A stretch of 64,000 nt of DNA from Actinomycetota bacterium (lineage in GTDB: Bacteria; Actinomycetota; Acidimicrobiia; Acidimicrobiales; Ilumatobacteraceae). The stretch spans positions 124,001 through 188,000 of the forward strand of contig CP064997.1 of NCBI GenBank assembly GCA_016700055.1, read 5' to 3'. Below the pieces are notes generated by a model. That model searched no databases and was not told where the DNA came from. It was given only the letters and a program-made list of their open reading frames with translations. The translations under genes and the position numbers were made by a program. Shown piece after piece: positions 42,065-49,972 of this stretch; the first letter of the stretch is position 1, and the number at the start of each line of letters is the position of its first letter.

Positions 42065-43488
42065 GCGGCACCTCCGAGCAGCTCTCGGGCGACGGCCCGG
42101 TCGTCGAAGGGAACCACCCGGCTGCCCGTGGTCTGAGTGGTCTCGTGGCCCTTGCCGGCGAGCAGCACCACGTCGCCGGGCCGAGCGGCATCGAGGGCCG
42201 ACGCGATGGCCGCCCGCCGGTCGGGGTTCACGGCGACCTTGCGCCGCAGTTCGGCCGACACTCCCGAGAGCACGGCGGCGATGATCTCGTCGGGATCCTC
42301 CGAGCGCGGGTTGTCGGAGGTGATCACGACCTCGTCGGCAAGCGATGCCCCGACCGCGCCCATCTCCGGGCGCTTGTCCCGGTCCCGGTCGCCACCGCAG
42401 CCGAACACGAGGATCACCCGGCCGCCCGGCGCCGACGCCGCCGCGGCGCCGAGCGCCTCACGCAGCCCGTCGGGGGTGTGGGCGTAGTCCACGATCACGG
42501 CGAACGGCTGGCCGGCGTCGACGGCCTCGAAGCGACCCGGTACGGGTGGCACGTGAGCGAGGGCCTCGACGATGTCGTCGTCGGACAGGCCGAGCACGGA
42601 GGCGGCGGTGGCCGCGGCGAGCGAGTTCGTCACGTTGAACCGCCCACCGAGCCCGACGCGGACCCGCAGGCCACGCCAGGTGTATGCGTGATGGCGGGGT
42701 CCGATCTCCACGTCCGTGACGTCGTCGAGGCCGAACCCGACGATCTCGATGTCGGAGGAGTCGGCCAGCAGCCGCCCGTGCACGTCGTCGACGTTGACCA
42801 CGCCGGTCTCGCTCAAGCCCGACGCGAACAGCAGTGCCTTCGCCGCGAAGTACCTCTCCTCCGTGCCATGGAAGTCCAGGTGGTCACGCCCGAGGTTCGT
42901 GAACACGGCCACCCGAAAGCGTGTGCCGAGCACCCGATGCAGCGCGAGGGCGTGCGACGACACCTCCATCACGACCGAGTCGGTCTCCTCGTCGACGAGC
43001 TCCGCGAAGCGGGCCTGCAGGTCGGTCGCCTCCGGGGTGGTGAACACGCCGGTGAGCGTCCCGAGCACGGCGGTGCGCCGACCGGACTGCGCGAGCAGGT
43101 CTCCCAGCACGTGGGCGGTGGTGGTCTTGCCGTTCGTCCCCGTGACGCCGACCACGGTCAGCCGATCGGTGGGGTGGCCGTACACCGCGGCCGAGAACGG
43201 CCCCATCGCCTGGCGGACGTCGTCGACGATCACCTCCGCCACCGCCAGCCCGAGCGGTCTCTCGCAGAGCAGCGCCACTGCTCCCGCCTGGACCGCCGCG
43301 CCGGCGTGGTCGTGGCCGTCGGTCGTGGTACCCGGGACGCAGCAGAAGATCGAGCCGGGTCCCACCCGGCGGCTGTCGTGGGTGATGCCCGAGATGGCGA
43401 CGTCGGTGTCCCCGAAGACTCGGCGAGGGCCGAAGCCGCCGCGCACGGTCGGGAGCAGCGCGCCGAGCGAGGCGGTGTGACGGGTCAT
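42061..43488 (-). CDS. murE: UDP-MurNAc-tripeptide ligase MurE, probable meso-diaminopimelate type
   Basis: A 475-residue Mur ligase. The ATP loop VTGTNGKTTTAHVLG, VMEVSSHALAL and FTNLGRDHLDFHGT are intact. The third-domain motif SDNPRSEDP has DNPR, the version that selects meso-diaminopimelate over lysine, so the peptidoglycan is predicted to be meso-DAP type. Its stop overlaps mraY directly; no murF intervenes. Confidence 0.95.
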   Translation of the reverse strand: MTRHTASLGALLPTVRGGFGPRRVFGDTDVAISGITHDSRRVGPGSIFCCVPGTTTDGHDHAGAAVQAGAVALLCERPLGLAVAEVIVDDVRQAMGPFSAAVYGHPTDRLTVVGVTGTNGKTTTAHVLGDLLAQSGRRTAVLGTLTGVFTTPEATDLQARFAELVDEETDSVVMEVSSHALALHRVLGTRFRVAVFTNLGRDHLDFHGTEERYFAAKALLFASGLSETGVVNVDDVHGRLLADSSDIEIVGFGLDDVTDVEIGPRHHAYTWRGLRVRVGLGGRFNVTNSLAAATAASVLGLSDDDIVEALAHVPPVPGRFEAVDAGQPFAVIVDYAHTPDGLREALGAAAASAPGGRVILVFGCGGDRDRDKRPEMGAVGASLADEVVITSDNPRSEDPDEIIAAVLSGVSAELRRKVAVNPDRRAAIASALDAARPGDVVLLAGKGHETTQTTGSRVVPFDDRAVARELLGGAA

Positions 43489-43492
43489 CGCC

Positions 43493-45541
43493 CTACTCCG
43501 CGGGGCAGCCGGCGTCGCCGGGACTCGGCTCGACCTGCAGTTCGTGGATCGCGACCTGGGCCAGATCGGCGAAGAGCGGGGCCGCGGCGGTTCCGCCGAA
43601 GCGGTCCTGCGTGGTCGGGTCCGGCTCGTCGATCGACACGAGGATCGTCACCTGGGGGTCGTCGGCGGGGAAGAAGCCGACGAAGGTCGCGAAGTAGGCG
43701 CGCTGGCCTTCGTCTCCTTCGTAGGTGCCGTTGTCCTGCACCTTGTACCCGGTTCCGGTCTTGCCGGCGATGGAGATGCCCGGCAGCTGGGCCAGCTCGG
43801 CCGTGCCCCGGCAGACGACGTCGGTCATGATGTCGCGCATCTGCTCGGCGGTCTGCGTCTGCAGCACCCGCCGCGTCGTCGGCTCGGCGGTCGGCACCAC
43901 CTCGCCCTCGGCGTCGATGGTCCCGGTGACGAGCTGGGGGGCGACGTAGACGCCGTCGTTGGCGACGGTGTTGACCGCCGCCGCGAGCTGCAGCGGGGTG
44001 GCCGCGAACCCGTAGCCGTAGGACATCGTCTCGCGCTCGGTCCCCTGCCACTGCGCGGCCGGAGCGAGGATCCCGTCGGACTCGTTCGGGAACGCGAGCC
44101 CGGTCGGCTGGCCGAAGCCGAAGCCCTCCAGGTAGGTGCCGAGCGTCTCGCTGCCGACGCGTGCCGCCGTCATCAACGTGCCGATGTTGGAGGAGTCGAC
44201 CACGATCTCGCGCACCGTCATCGGCATCTCCACGTGCGAGTACGCGTCGGCGATCGTGAACTCGTACTCGGTGTCCTCGCCGAAGATCATCGACCCCGGG
44301 ACGGACAGCTGGGTCTCGGGGGTGACCGCCCCCTGGTCGATCGCGGCGGCGATGCTGAACACCTTGGCCACCGACCCCGGTTCGTGGGCCTCGACCGCCG
44401 CGAGGTTGCCCGACGTGGCCCGCACGACGCCGTCTTCACCGCGCTGCACGCTCGCCACCGCGTACAGCTCGCCGGAGTCGACGTCCATCACGACCGCATG
44501 GCCGCCTCGGGCGAGCAGTTGCTCCACGCGCGCGACCAGGGCGTTCTCCACCTGGTACTGCACGCTGCGGTCCAGCGTCAGCACCAAGTCGGTGCCCGGC
44601 CGCGCGGCCTCGAGCACCCTCGATCCTCCCGGCATCGAGCGCCCGTTCGAATCCCGCTCCTTCACCATCTGGCCGTCGACACCGTGCAGGATCGACTCGT
44701 ACTGCAACTCGAGCCCGGTCGCGCCCGCCCCGAACGGGTCGGTGCGCCCGATCACCCCCAGCCCGAGATCTCCTGCCGCGCGGACGCGCTTGGGCTCCTC
44801 CACCGCGTCGACGCCGGCGAGGTCGAGGGCGAGCACCGAGCTCGCGACCTCCTGGTCGAGCTGGCGGGCCACGTACACGAACGACTTGTCCCTGGCGGCC
44901 AGCTCCGCGGCGAGGCGCGACTCCCGCTCCGGCGTGAGACGCAGGACGGTCGCGAGCACGTGGGCGGTGGCCAGCGGATCACCCACCGCCATCGGGTTGG
45001 CGTAGATCGACGTCGACGGCACCGAGATGGCGAGCTCGGTGCCGTCGCGGTCGAAGATCGTCCCCCGATCGGCGCTCAGGGTGACGCTCGTCTCGCGCTG
45101 GGCCAGTCCGGCCTCGCGGTAGTCGGCAGCCTTCACCGTCTGGAGGATCACGACGCGCCCGATGAGCAGCCCGAACACCACCGCCGCGCATACGAACACC
45201 GACACCAGTCGCCGACGCGTGTTCCCGGCCCGGAAGCGGGGGGGTTTGGGGACGCGAGGAGTCTTGGGGGCGCGAAGGGGCTTGGGGACGCGAGGAGCGC
45301 TGACGAGCTCACGCGGGGGCGCGGTGCGAGGGGGGCGGGGCTTGGCCGCCGGTGCCGGTCGGCGCCTGCCGTGCGGCGGGGTGCGCCTGCCCGCCGCGGA
45401 CGTGATCGACCCGGGAGAGCCGGGAGAGGAAGCGAGCTTGGGGCGCGGCGCGGAGCCGTGGCTGCGCGAGCCGCGGGCCGGGGGTTGGCCGTGGCGCTCT
45501 GCGGGCGCCGGCCGCCCATTCGTCGGGCGGCGCGTCGTCAC
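43493..45541 (-). CDS. ftsI: Penicillin-binding protein FtsI (PBP3 type)
   Basis: The 682-residue class B transpeptidase builds septal cross-links. A very basic Pro/Arg-rich cytoplasmic tail of about 108 residues precedes one membrane helix (about 111-134). The dimerisation domain follows, then the transpeptidase with SVAK (Ser390, Lys393), SSN (450-452) and KTG (594-596). The C-terminus ends with a lone Cys (DAGCPAE). The tail contains imperfect repeats (APRVPKP, APKTPRVPKP). GTG 45541 overlaps the ftsL stop as GTGA. Confidence 0.95.
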   Translation of the reverse strand: MTTRRPTNGRPAPAERHGQPPARGSRSHGSAPRPKLASSPGSPGSITSAAGRRTPPHGRRRPAPAAKPRPPRTAPPRELVSAPRVPKPLRAPKTPRVPKPPRFRAGNTRRRLVSVFVCAAVVFGLLIGRVVILQTVKAADYREAGLAQRETSVTLSADRGTIFDRDGTELAISVPSTSIYANPMAVGDPLATAHVLATVLRLTPERESRLAAELAARDKSFVYVARQLDQEVASSVLALDLAGVDAVEEPKRVRAAGDLGLGVIGRTDPFGAGATGLELQYESILHGVDGQMVKERDSNGRSMPGGSRVLEAARPGTDLVLTLDRSVQYQVENALVARVEQLLARGGHAVVMDVDSGELYAVASVQRGEDGVVRATSGNLAAVEAHEPGSVAKVFSIAAAIDQGAVTPETQLSVPGSMIFGEDTEYEFTIADAYSHVEMPMTVREIVVDSSNIGTLMTAARVGSETLGTYLEGFGFGQPTGLAFPNESDGILAPAAQWQGTERETMSYGYGFAATPLQLAAAVNTVANDGVYVAPQLVTGTIDAEGEVVPTAEPTTRRVLQTQTAEQMRDIMTDVVCRGTAELAQLPGISIAGKTGTGYKVQDNGTYEGDEGQRAYFATFVGFFPADDPQVTILVSIDEPDPTTQDRFGGTAAAPLFADLAQVAIHELQVEPSPGDAGCPAE
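45243..45302 (-). repeat. Imperfect coding repeats in the FtsI N-terminal tail
   Basis: CTTGGGGACGCGAGGAG-like units repeat about three times and encode the RVPKP/APKTP run in the basic tail. The segment is low complexity. Confidence 0.6.
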
Positions 45542-46020
45542 GGGCTGGAGCTCACGAGCGCCTTGACCTCGCCGTACGCCGAGAAGGGATCGTCCGCGGA
45601 GATCCCCACCGACGGATCGGCGCCACCGGTGGACACGAGGATCGCTTCGACCACGCCGGGGCCGACCGCGACGAACGCCGTGTCGGAGCCGGGGATCATC
45701 CCGATCGACGCGGCGGCGGCGGCGAGGTACGCGGGAGAGCGCAGCTCCGCGCGCTGAAGGCGCAACTCGTCGAACCGCTCACGCTCCGCGTCGACCGCGC
45801 GCTCGACCCGGTCGAGCTCGAGCTGATTCTGGGCGAGGCGTGTCTGGAACACGGTCACCCCGAGCAGCAGCGCGAAGACGAGCCCGCCGAGCACGACGAA
45901 CCAGCCGACCGCGGGCCGACGCCGCGGCACCACCGAAAGGCGGGTCGGGGCGGGGCGCGGCGCGTCGACGGTACGCACCGGACGTCGGCGCGTAGCGGGG
46001 GCGCTGGCGGGGAGGGCCAT
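45538..46020 (-). CDS. ftsL: FtsL-like cell division protein
   Basis: A 160-residue bitopic protein: basic N-terminus, one membrane helix (VGWFVVLGGLVFALLLGVTVF, about residues 38-58), then a leucine-rich coiled coil (LAQNQLELDRVERAVDAER) and a short external tail. FtsL joins FtsQ and FtsB and activates FtsWI. Sequence conservation is low in this family; position between rsmH and ftsI and the topology make the call. ATG 46020 overlaps the rsmH stop as ATGA. Confidence 0.8.
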   Translation of the reverse strand: MALPASAPATRRRPVRTVDAPRPAPTRLSVVPRRRPAVGWFVVLGGLVFALLLGVTVFQTRLAQNQLELDRVERAVDAERERFDELRLQRAELRSPAYLAAAAASIGMIPGSDTAFVAVGPGVVEAILVSTGGADPSVGISADDPFSAYGEVKALVSSSP

Positions 46021-46979
46021 CAACGCTCGCTCTCGGCGGCTCCGCCGTCGGGAAGACGCTCCACCACCCGTAGACGAGCCGACGAGGACCGGGGGTTGTG
46101 CTCGACCTCGGCCGCGCTCGGGCGCCGCGGCGCCCGTACCAGGCGCACGGTGCGCACCGCGCCGCACACGCAGGGAAGATCGTTCGGGCAGTGGCAGCCA
46201 CCGGTCTCGTGGAAGCGGAAGCGGTCCTTCACGATCCGGTCCTCGCCGGAGTGGTAGGAGAGCACGGCCACCCGCCCCCCGGCGTGTGTGGCCGACACCG
46301 CGGCGTCGAGCGCGCCGGGGAGCAGTTCGAGCTCACGGTTGACCTCGATCCGGATCGCCTGGAAGGTGCGCTTGGCAGGATGCCCACCCCGGCGACGCGC
46401 CGGTGCGGGGATCGCCTCCACGACGACGCGCGCCAGCTCCGACGTGCTCTGGATCGGGCGCGCGGCCACGATCGCCTTGGCGATGCGGGTGGCCCAGCGC
46501 TCGTCGGCGTGCTCTCGCAACACGTGAGCCAGTTCGGCCTCGGTGTAGCCGTTGACCACGTCGCCGGCAGACCACGGCTCGGTCGGGTCCATGCGCATGT
46601 CGAGCGGCGCGTCGTGGCGGTACGCGAAGCCGCGCCCGGCCGAGTCGAGCTGATGGGAGGAGACGCCGAGGTCGAAGAGGGCGCCGGAGATGGAGCGAAG
46701 GCCGAAGTCGGTCATGATGCTGGTGAGGCGGTCGAATCGGGCATGGACGAGCCGGGCGCGCCCACCGAAGGGAGCCAGGGTCTCCCGGGCGGCCGACAGT
46801 GCTGCCGGGTCCCGGTCGAGGCCGAGCACCTCGAGGTGGGGGTGTGCCGCGAGCAGGGCGCTGGCATGGCCTCCCCCGCCGACGGTGGCGTCCACCACCA
46901 GCCCCGGGGGGACGGCGGCGAACACCGCGACGATCTCGGCTGCCATCACCGGCTCGTGCTCGAACCGATGCGTTTCCAT
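46020..46979 (-). CDS. rsmH: 16S rRNA m4C1402 methyltransferase
   Basis: The 319-residue enzyme N4-methylates C1402 of 16S rRNA. SAM-binding DATVGGGGHASALL and GLDRDPAAL, FDLGVSSHQLD, and the RTFQAIRIEVNREL and LSYHSGEDRIVK blocks are present. A C-terminal CHCPNDLPCVCG cluster may bind zinc. The frame is open upstream to 47111, but the extra sequence is a Thr/Ser repeat (STTGSTTRSTTE) overlapping mraZ, so ATG 46979 was preferred. Confidence 0.94.
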   Translation of the reverse strand: METHRFEHEPVMAAEIVAVFAAVPPGLVVDATVGGGGHASALLAAHPHLEVLGLDRDPAALSAARETLAPFGGRARLVHARFDRLTSIMTDFGLRSISGALFDLGVSSHQLDSAGRGFAYRHDAPLDMRMDPTEPWSAGDVVNGYTEAELAHVLREHADERWATRIAKAIVAARPIQSTSELARVVVEAIPAPARRRGGHPAKRTFQAIRIEVNRELELLPGALDAAVSATHAGGRVAVLSYHSGEDRIVKDRFRFHETGGCHCPNDLPCVCGAVRTVRLVRAPRRPSAAEVEHNPRSSSARLRVVERLPDGGAAESER

Positions 46980-47021
46980 CGCGACGTGCCTCACACCCCC
47001 CTTCTGTGGATGGTCTGTCGT

Positions 47022-47070
47022 GGATTCGGTCGTGGATCGGGTCGTGGATCCGGTCGTCGATCGGGCGTCA
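47022..47070. repeat. Four 12-bp tandem repeats between mraZ and rsmH
   Basis: The unit GTCGTGGATCGG with small changes occurs four times in a row just after the mraZ stop. It is in frame with rsmH and would encode a Thr/Ser/Arg repeat if rsmH started upstream. Confidence 0.7.
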
Positions 47071-47493
47071 TCGGTTGCCTTCTCCCGCGATCTGGCCGGT
47101 GCCGATCGCACTCATCCGCGCGAATCGCTCCGGGTCCCAGAGCTCGATCCGGTCGTAGGCGCCGGCGACGATCAGCTGCTGGCCGGGGGTGAGCCCCGCG
47201 TAGGAGCGCAGGGTTTCGTTGAGGGTGATCCGACCCTGCGCGTCGAGCACGGTCTCGGCCATGTTGGCGGAGACGACGCGGAGCTCGGCTTTGTGGCGCT
47301 CACCGCGCTTGACCGCCTCCGCCATCTCTTCCAGCACGTCTTTCGACGCCTGCTCGGTCAGCACTTCGAGGCACATGTCCTGGCCGAAGGTGACGAAGCA
47401 GCGCGGCTTCAGGCGTTCCCGGTAGCTGACCGGCAGCGCCACCCGACCCTTGGGGTCGAGCTGTCGCTCGTCCGAGCCGGTGAACATCTGCAT
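47068..47493 (-). CDS. mraZ: Transcriptional regulator MraZ
   Basis: The 141-residue protein has two AbrB-like MraZ domains, each with the DXXGR signature: RQLDPKGRVALP near residue 15 and VLDAQGRITLN near residue 85. MraZ forms a ring that binds GTGGG repeats and represses its own dcw promoter. Four such boxes lie directly upstream. It is the first gene of the dcw cluster. ATG 47493 and ATG 47487 are both possible starts. Confidence 0.93.
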   Translation of the reverse strand: MQMFTGSDERQLDPKGRVALPVSYRERLKPRCFVTFGQDMCLEVLTEQASKDVLEEMAEAVKRGERHKAELRVVSANMAETVLDAQGRITLNETLRSYAGLTPGQQLIVAGAYDRIELWDPERFARMSAIGTGQIAGEGNR

Positions 47494-47557
47494 CGGGAGC
47501 TGCCTGCCTTCCGTGAAGAGCCGGGTTCCAAACCGCCTCTAAGCCCTGCCTGGGTGG

Positions 47558-47604
47558 CGCCACTTTGCCCCACTACCCCCCACATGTCAACTTATTCACC
47601 CCAC
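47558..47604 (-). promoter_or_regulatory. mraZ promoter with four MraZ boxes
   Basis: On the minus strand GTGGGG occurs at 47599-47604, 47578-47583 and 47568-47573, and GTGGCG at 47558-47563. The last three are exactly ten bases apart, one helical turn. A perfect -35 TTGACA (47585-47590) and CAAAGT (-10 position, 47562-47567) with a 17-base spacer are covered by the boxes, so bound MraZ should block the promoter. Confidence 0.75.
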
Positions 47605-47673
47605 AACGCCCCCCGAGGCCACCTGTGAGCCCCCGCGCGGGCCGTGCGCTGCCCCAGCATTTCCGCTCGCCCC

Positions 47674-47696
47674 GACCACGCAGCGTGGTCTTTCTT
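47674..47696 (+). promoter_or_regulatory. 17-bp inverted repeat followed by T run, upstream of the M23 gene
   Basis: GACCACG-CAG-CGTGGTC (47674-47690) is followed by TTTCTT. It directly precedes the -35 region of the M23 gene, so it may be an operator; the T run also allows an intrinsic terminator reading toward the hydrolase. No coding gene lies upstream on this strand. Confidence 0.5.
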
Positions 47697-47722
47697 GATG
47701 ATTCCGCGAATTCGCCTAAGGT
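47695..47722 (+). promoter_or_regulatory. Candidate promoter of the M23 hydrolase gene
   Basis: TTGATG (47695-47700), a 16-base spacer containing the palindrome GCGAATTCGC (47706-47715), and TAAGGT (47717-47722). Transcription would start near 47729, about 44 bases before the GTG. Confidence 0.5.
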
Positions 47723-47772
47723 CCGTCGGAGCGGGCGCCGATGCCACTTCTGTGCGCAGGAGGACAACGAGC

Positions 47773-49317
47773 GTGAACCGTCGCAACCATCGCCCGCCGT
47801 CGATCACCGTGCGAGCGGTCGCCGCAGCCGCCCTCGTCACCGTGATCGCGGTGTCGTCGCTCGCCGCGATGCCCGCCTCGGCGGCCAGCAGTCACCCGGG
47901 TGCTTCCCCGTCCGGTGTCGTGCTCCAGCAGGGCGACCGCAGCGACGCGGTGCGCGCCCTGCAATCGGCGCTGATCCGCAACGGCATCGCCGTCTACGGC
48001 GGAGCCGACGGGGTGTACGGGCCGAAGACCGCCGAAGCAGTCGCCGACTACCAGCAGCGCAACGGCCTGCCCTCCACCGGCGTCGTCGACACCGTCACCG
48101 CTCAACTCCTCGGGCTCACCGCCTCCCCCGACCTGCCCGCCCGCGGCCAACGCGGCGACGCCGTGCGCGCCCTGCAACAGGCCCTCGTCGACGCCGGCAT
48201 CGAAGTGCGCGGCGGAGTCGACGGCGTCTTCGGCAGCGGCACCGCCGCCGCCGTCGAGGCCTTCCAGCGCGCGAAGGGGCTCCCCGCCACCGGAGTGGTC
48301 GACATCCGCACCGCGCTCGCGCTCGGCCTCCTCGACGGCAGCACCCCCGACCCCGGCGCGAGCACACCCGATACGGAAGCCCCGCCGGCCACCCTCGCCC
48401 CCGGCACCGACCTGCCCCGCCTCGGTCAGCGCAGCGATGCGGTGCGCGCCCTGCAATCGGCGCTGATCCGCAACGGCATCGCCGTCTACGGCGGAGCCGA
48501 CGGGGTGTTCGGGCCGAAGACCGCGGAAGCAGTCGCCGACTACCAGCAGCGCAACGGCCTGCCCTCCACCGGCGTCGTCGACACCGTCACCGCTCAACTC
48601 CTCGGGCTCACCGCCTCCCCCGACCTGCCCGCCCGCGGCCAACGCGGCGACGCCGTGCGCGCCCTGCAACAGGCCCTCGTCGACGCCGGCATCGAAGTGC
48701 GCGGCGGAGTCGACGGCGTCTTCGGCAGCGGCACCGCCGCCGCCGTCGAGGCCTTCCAGCGCGCGAAGGGGCTCCCCGCCACCGGAGTGGTCGACGTCCG
48801 CACCGCGCTCGCGCTCGGCCTCCTCGACGGCAGCACCCCCGACCCGGGCCCGAGCACACCGGCGCCCTCGCTCACCTTGGAGGAGTTCCCGATGCAGGGG
48901 CTCTGCGCCTTCGGCGACACCTTCGGCGCGCCGCGCTCTGGTGGGCGCACCCACGAGGGAGTCGACATCATCGCCGACGCGGGCAAGCTGATCTACGCCG
49001 TCACCGACGGCACGATCACCAAGCTCGTCTACGACGTCCCCGGATCACGCGGCGGCAACAACCTGCGGCTCACGATGGACGACGGATCGAACACCTACTT
49101 CTACTACGCCCACCTCTCCGGGTTCGCCGACGGGATCAAGGTCGGGTCGAAGGTGCAGGCCGGCCAGATCCTCGGTACGAACGGCGAGACCGGCAACGCG
49201 CCCATCCCCCACCTGCATCTCGAGGTGCACCCCGGCGGCGGCGGGCCTGTGAACCCCTATCGGTACGTGAAGGCCGTCGACGCGTGTGACGTCACCGAGG
49301 CGCTGCCTCAGCCCTGA
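47773..49317 (+). CDS. Secreted M23 peptidoglycan hydrolase with four PG-binding domains
   Basis: The 514-residue protein has a signal peptide (hydrophobic core VRAVAAAALVTVIAVSSL, cleavage likely after ASA at about residue 37), four PG_binding_1 domains (about residues 53-113, 124-188, 217-277, 288-352) in two pairs, a Pro/Thr linker, then an M23 metallopeptidase. Zinc ligands appear in THEGVDI and HLHLEVH. It would cut peptide cross-links in peptidoglycan. GTG 47773 was chosen because AGGAGG lies nine bases upstream and the signal peptide follows. Domain pair two copies pair one at 98-99 percent nucleotide identity by eye. Its 3' end overlaps the convergent ligase gene by 26 bases. Confidence 0.93.
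   Translation: MNRRNHRPPSITVRAVAAAALVTVIAVSSLAAMPASAASSHPGASPSGVVLQQGDRSDAVRALQSALIRNGIAVYGGADGVYGPKTAEAVADYQQRNGLPSTGVVDTVTAQLLGLTASPDLPARGQRGDAVRALQQALVDAGIEVRGGVDGVFGSGTAAAVEAFQRAKGLPATGVVDIRTALALGLLDGSTPDPGASTPDTEAPPATLAPGTDLPRLGQRSDAVRALQSALIRNGIAVYGGADGVFGPKTAEAVADYQQRNGLPSTGVVDTVTAQLLGLTASPDLPARGQRGDAVRALQQALVDAGIEVRGGVDGVFGSGTAAAVEAFQRAKGLPATGVVDVRTALALGLLDGSTPDPGPSTPAPSLTLEEFPMQGLCAFGDTFGAPRSGGRTHEGVDIIADAGKLIYAVTDGTITKLVYDVPGSRGGNNLRLTMDDGSNTYFYYAHLSGFADGIKVGSKVQAGQILGTNGETGNAPIPHLHLEVHPGGGGPVNPYRYVKAVDACDVTEALPQP
47941..48368 (+). repeat. Direct repeat copy 1 inside the M23 gene
   Basis: 428 bases, repeated at 48433-48860 with an offset of 492. I count six differences by eye. It encodes two PG-binding domains. 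Confidence 0.95.
48433..48860 (+). repeat. Direct repeat copy 2 inside the M23 gene
   Basis: Second copy of the 428-base unit; the differences from copy 1 are scattered and only a few change an amino acid. It points to recent duplication or continuing gene conversion. Confidence 0.95.
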
Positions 49318-49969
49318 GCACGGCGAGGAACGCCTCCCGCACCGCGGGTGCCGAGACACCCGCCGGCGCGCACGCAGCCACGTCGGCGAGGTGTGCGGCC
49401 GGCGGACGGGACGACAGCAGGCGCTCGTAGCGCTCGGGTTGCCAAGACAGGTGCAGCAGGCACTGGAACCGGGCTCCGGCGCGTGTGCGGCGCTGGCTGA
49501 TCCCGACGAGCTTGCGCCCGGCTCGATCGAGCACCTCGCCCGGACCGGTCCCGGCGAAGCAGACCTCGGGCGTCCACGGCGAAGGCAGCATCGGGCCCCG
49601 GTGCACCGACACCGCGTCGGCGCCGAGGGCGCCGAGCGTTGCCGCCCACACCTCGCCCAGCCACCAAACCGCGCGGCCGACGTCGTCGAGCCAGAGCGGG
49701 TCGCCGTGGGGCAACAGCACGTCGAGCCATACGGATTCGCCGGGCCACAGCAGCACCGCTCCCCCGCCGCTGCGCCGGCGCACGATGTCGACGCCCGCGC
49801 GCGAGCACGCGTCGAGGTCGGCGGCCGCTTCCCGCTGTGACGACCCGAGCACGAGTGCCGGGCACTCCGCGACCTCGAACCACCAGAGCGCGCGCTCGAG
49901 CGTGGCCGGCAGCGACCGTGCGTGGAAGTCCCCCGCCGCGCCGCGTCGGACCTCCCCGGTCGGCCACAC
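49292..49969 (-). CDS. Lipoate-protein ligase A-like protein
   Basis: The 225-residue protein has the biotin/lipoate ligase fold. Key blocks are VRRRSGGGAVLLWPG (lipoyl-AMP site) and AGRKLVGISQRRT with the catalytic Lys of the KXXGXXQ pattern. It could attach lipoate to E2 or H proteins, but the sequence is short and divergent, and an octanoyltransferase role is also possible. GTG 49969 lies three bases after the HNH stop. It overlaps the M23 gene tail-to-tail. Confidence 0.75.
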   Translation of the reverse strand: MWPTGEVRRGAAGDFHARSLPATLERALWWFEVAECPALVLGSSQREAAADLDACSRAGVDIVRRRSGGGAVLLWPGESVWLDVLLPHGDPLWLDDVGRAVWWLGEVWAATLGALGADAVSVHRGPMLPSPWTPEVCFAGTGPGEVLDRAGRKLVGISQRRTRAGARFQCLLHLSWQPERYERLLSSRPPAAHLADVAACAPAGVSAPAVREAFLAVLRAEAAPR

Positions 49970-49972
49970 CCG

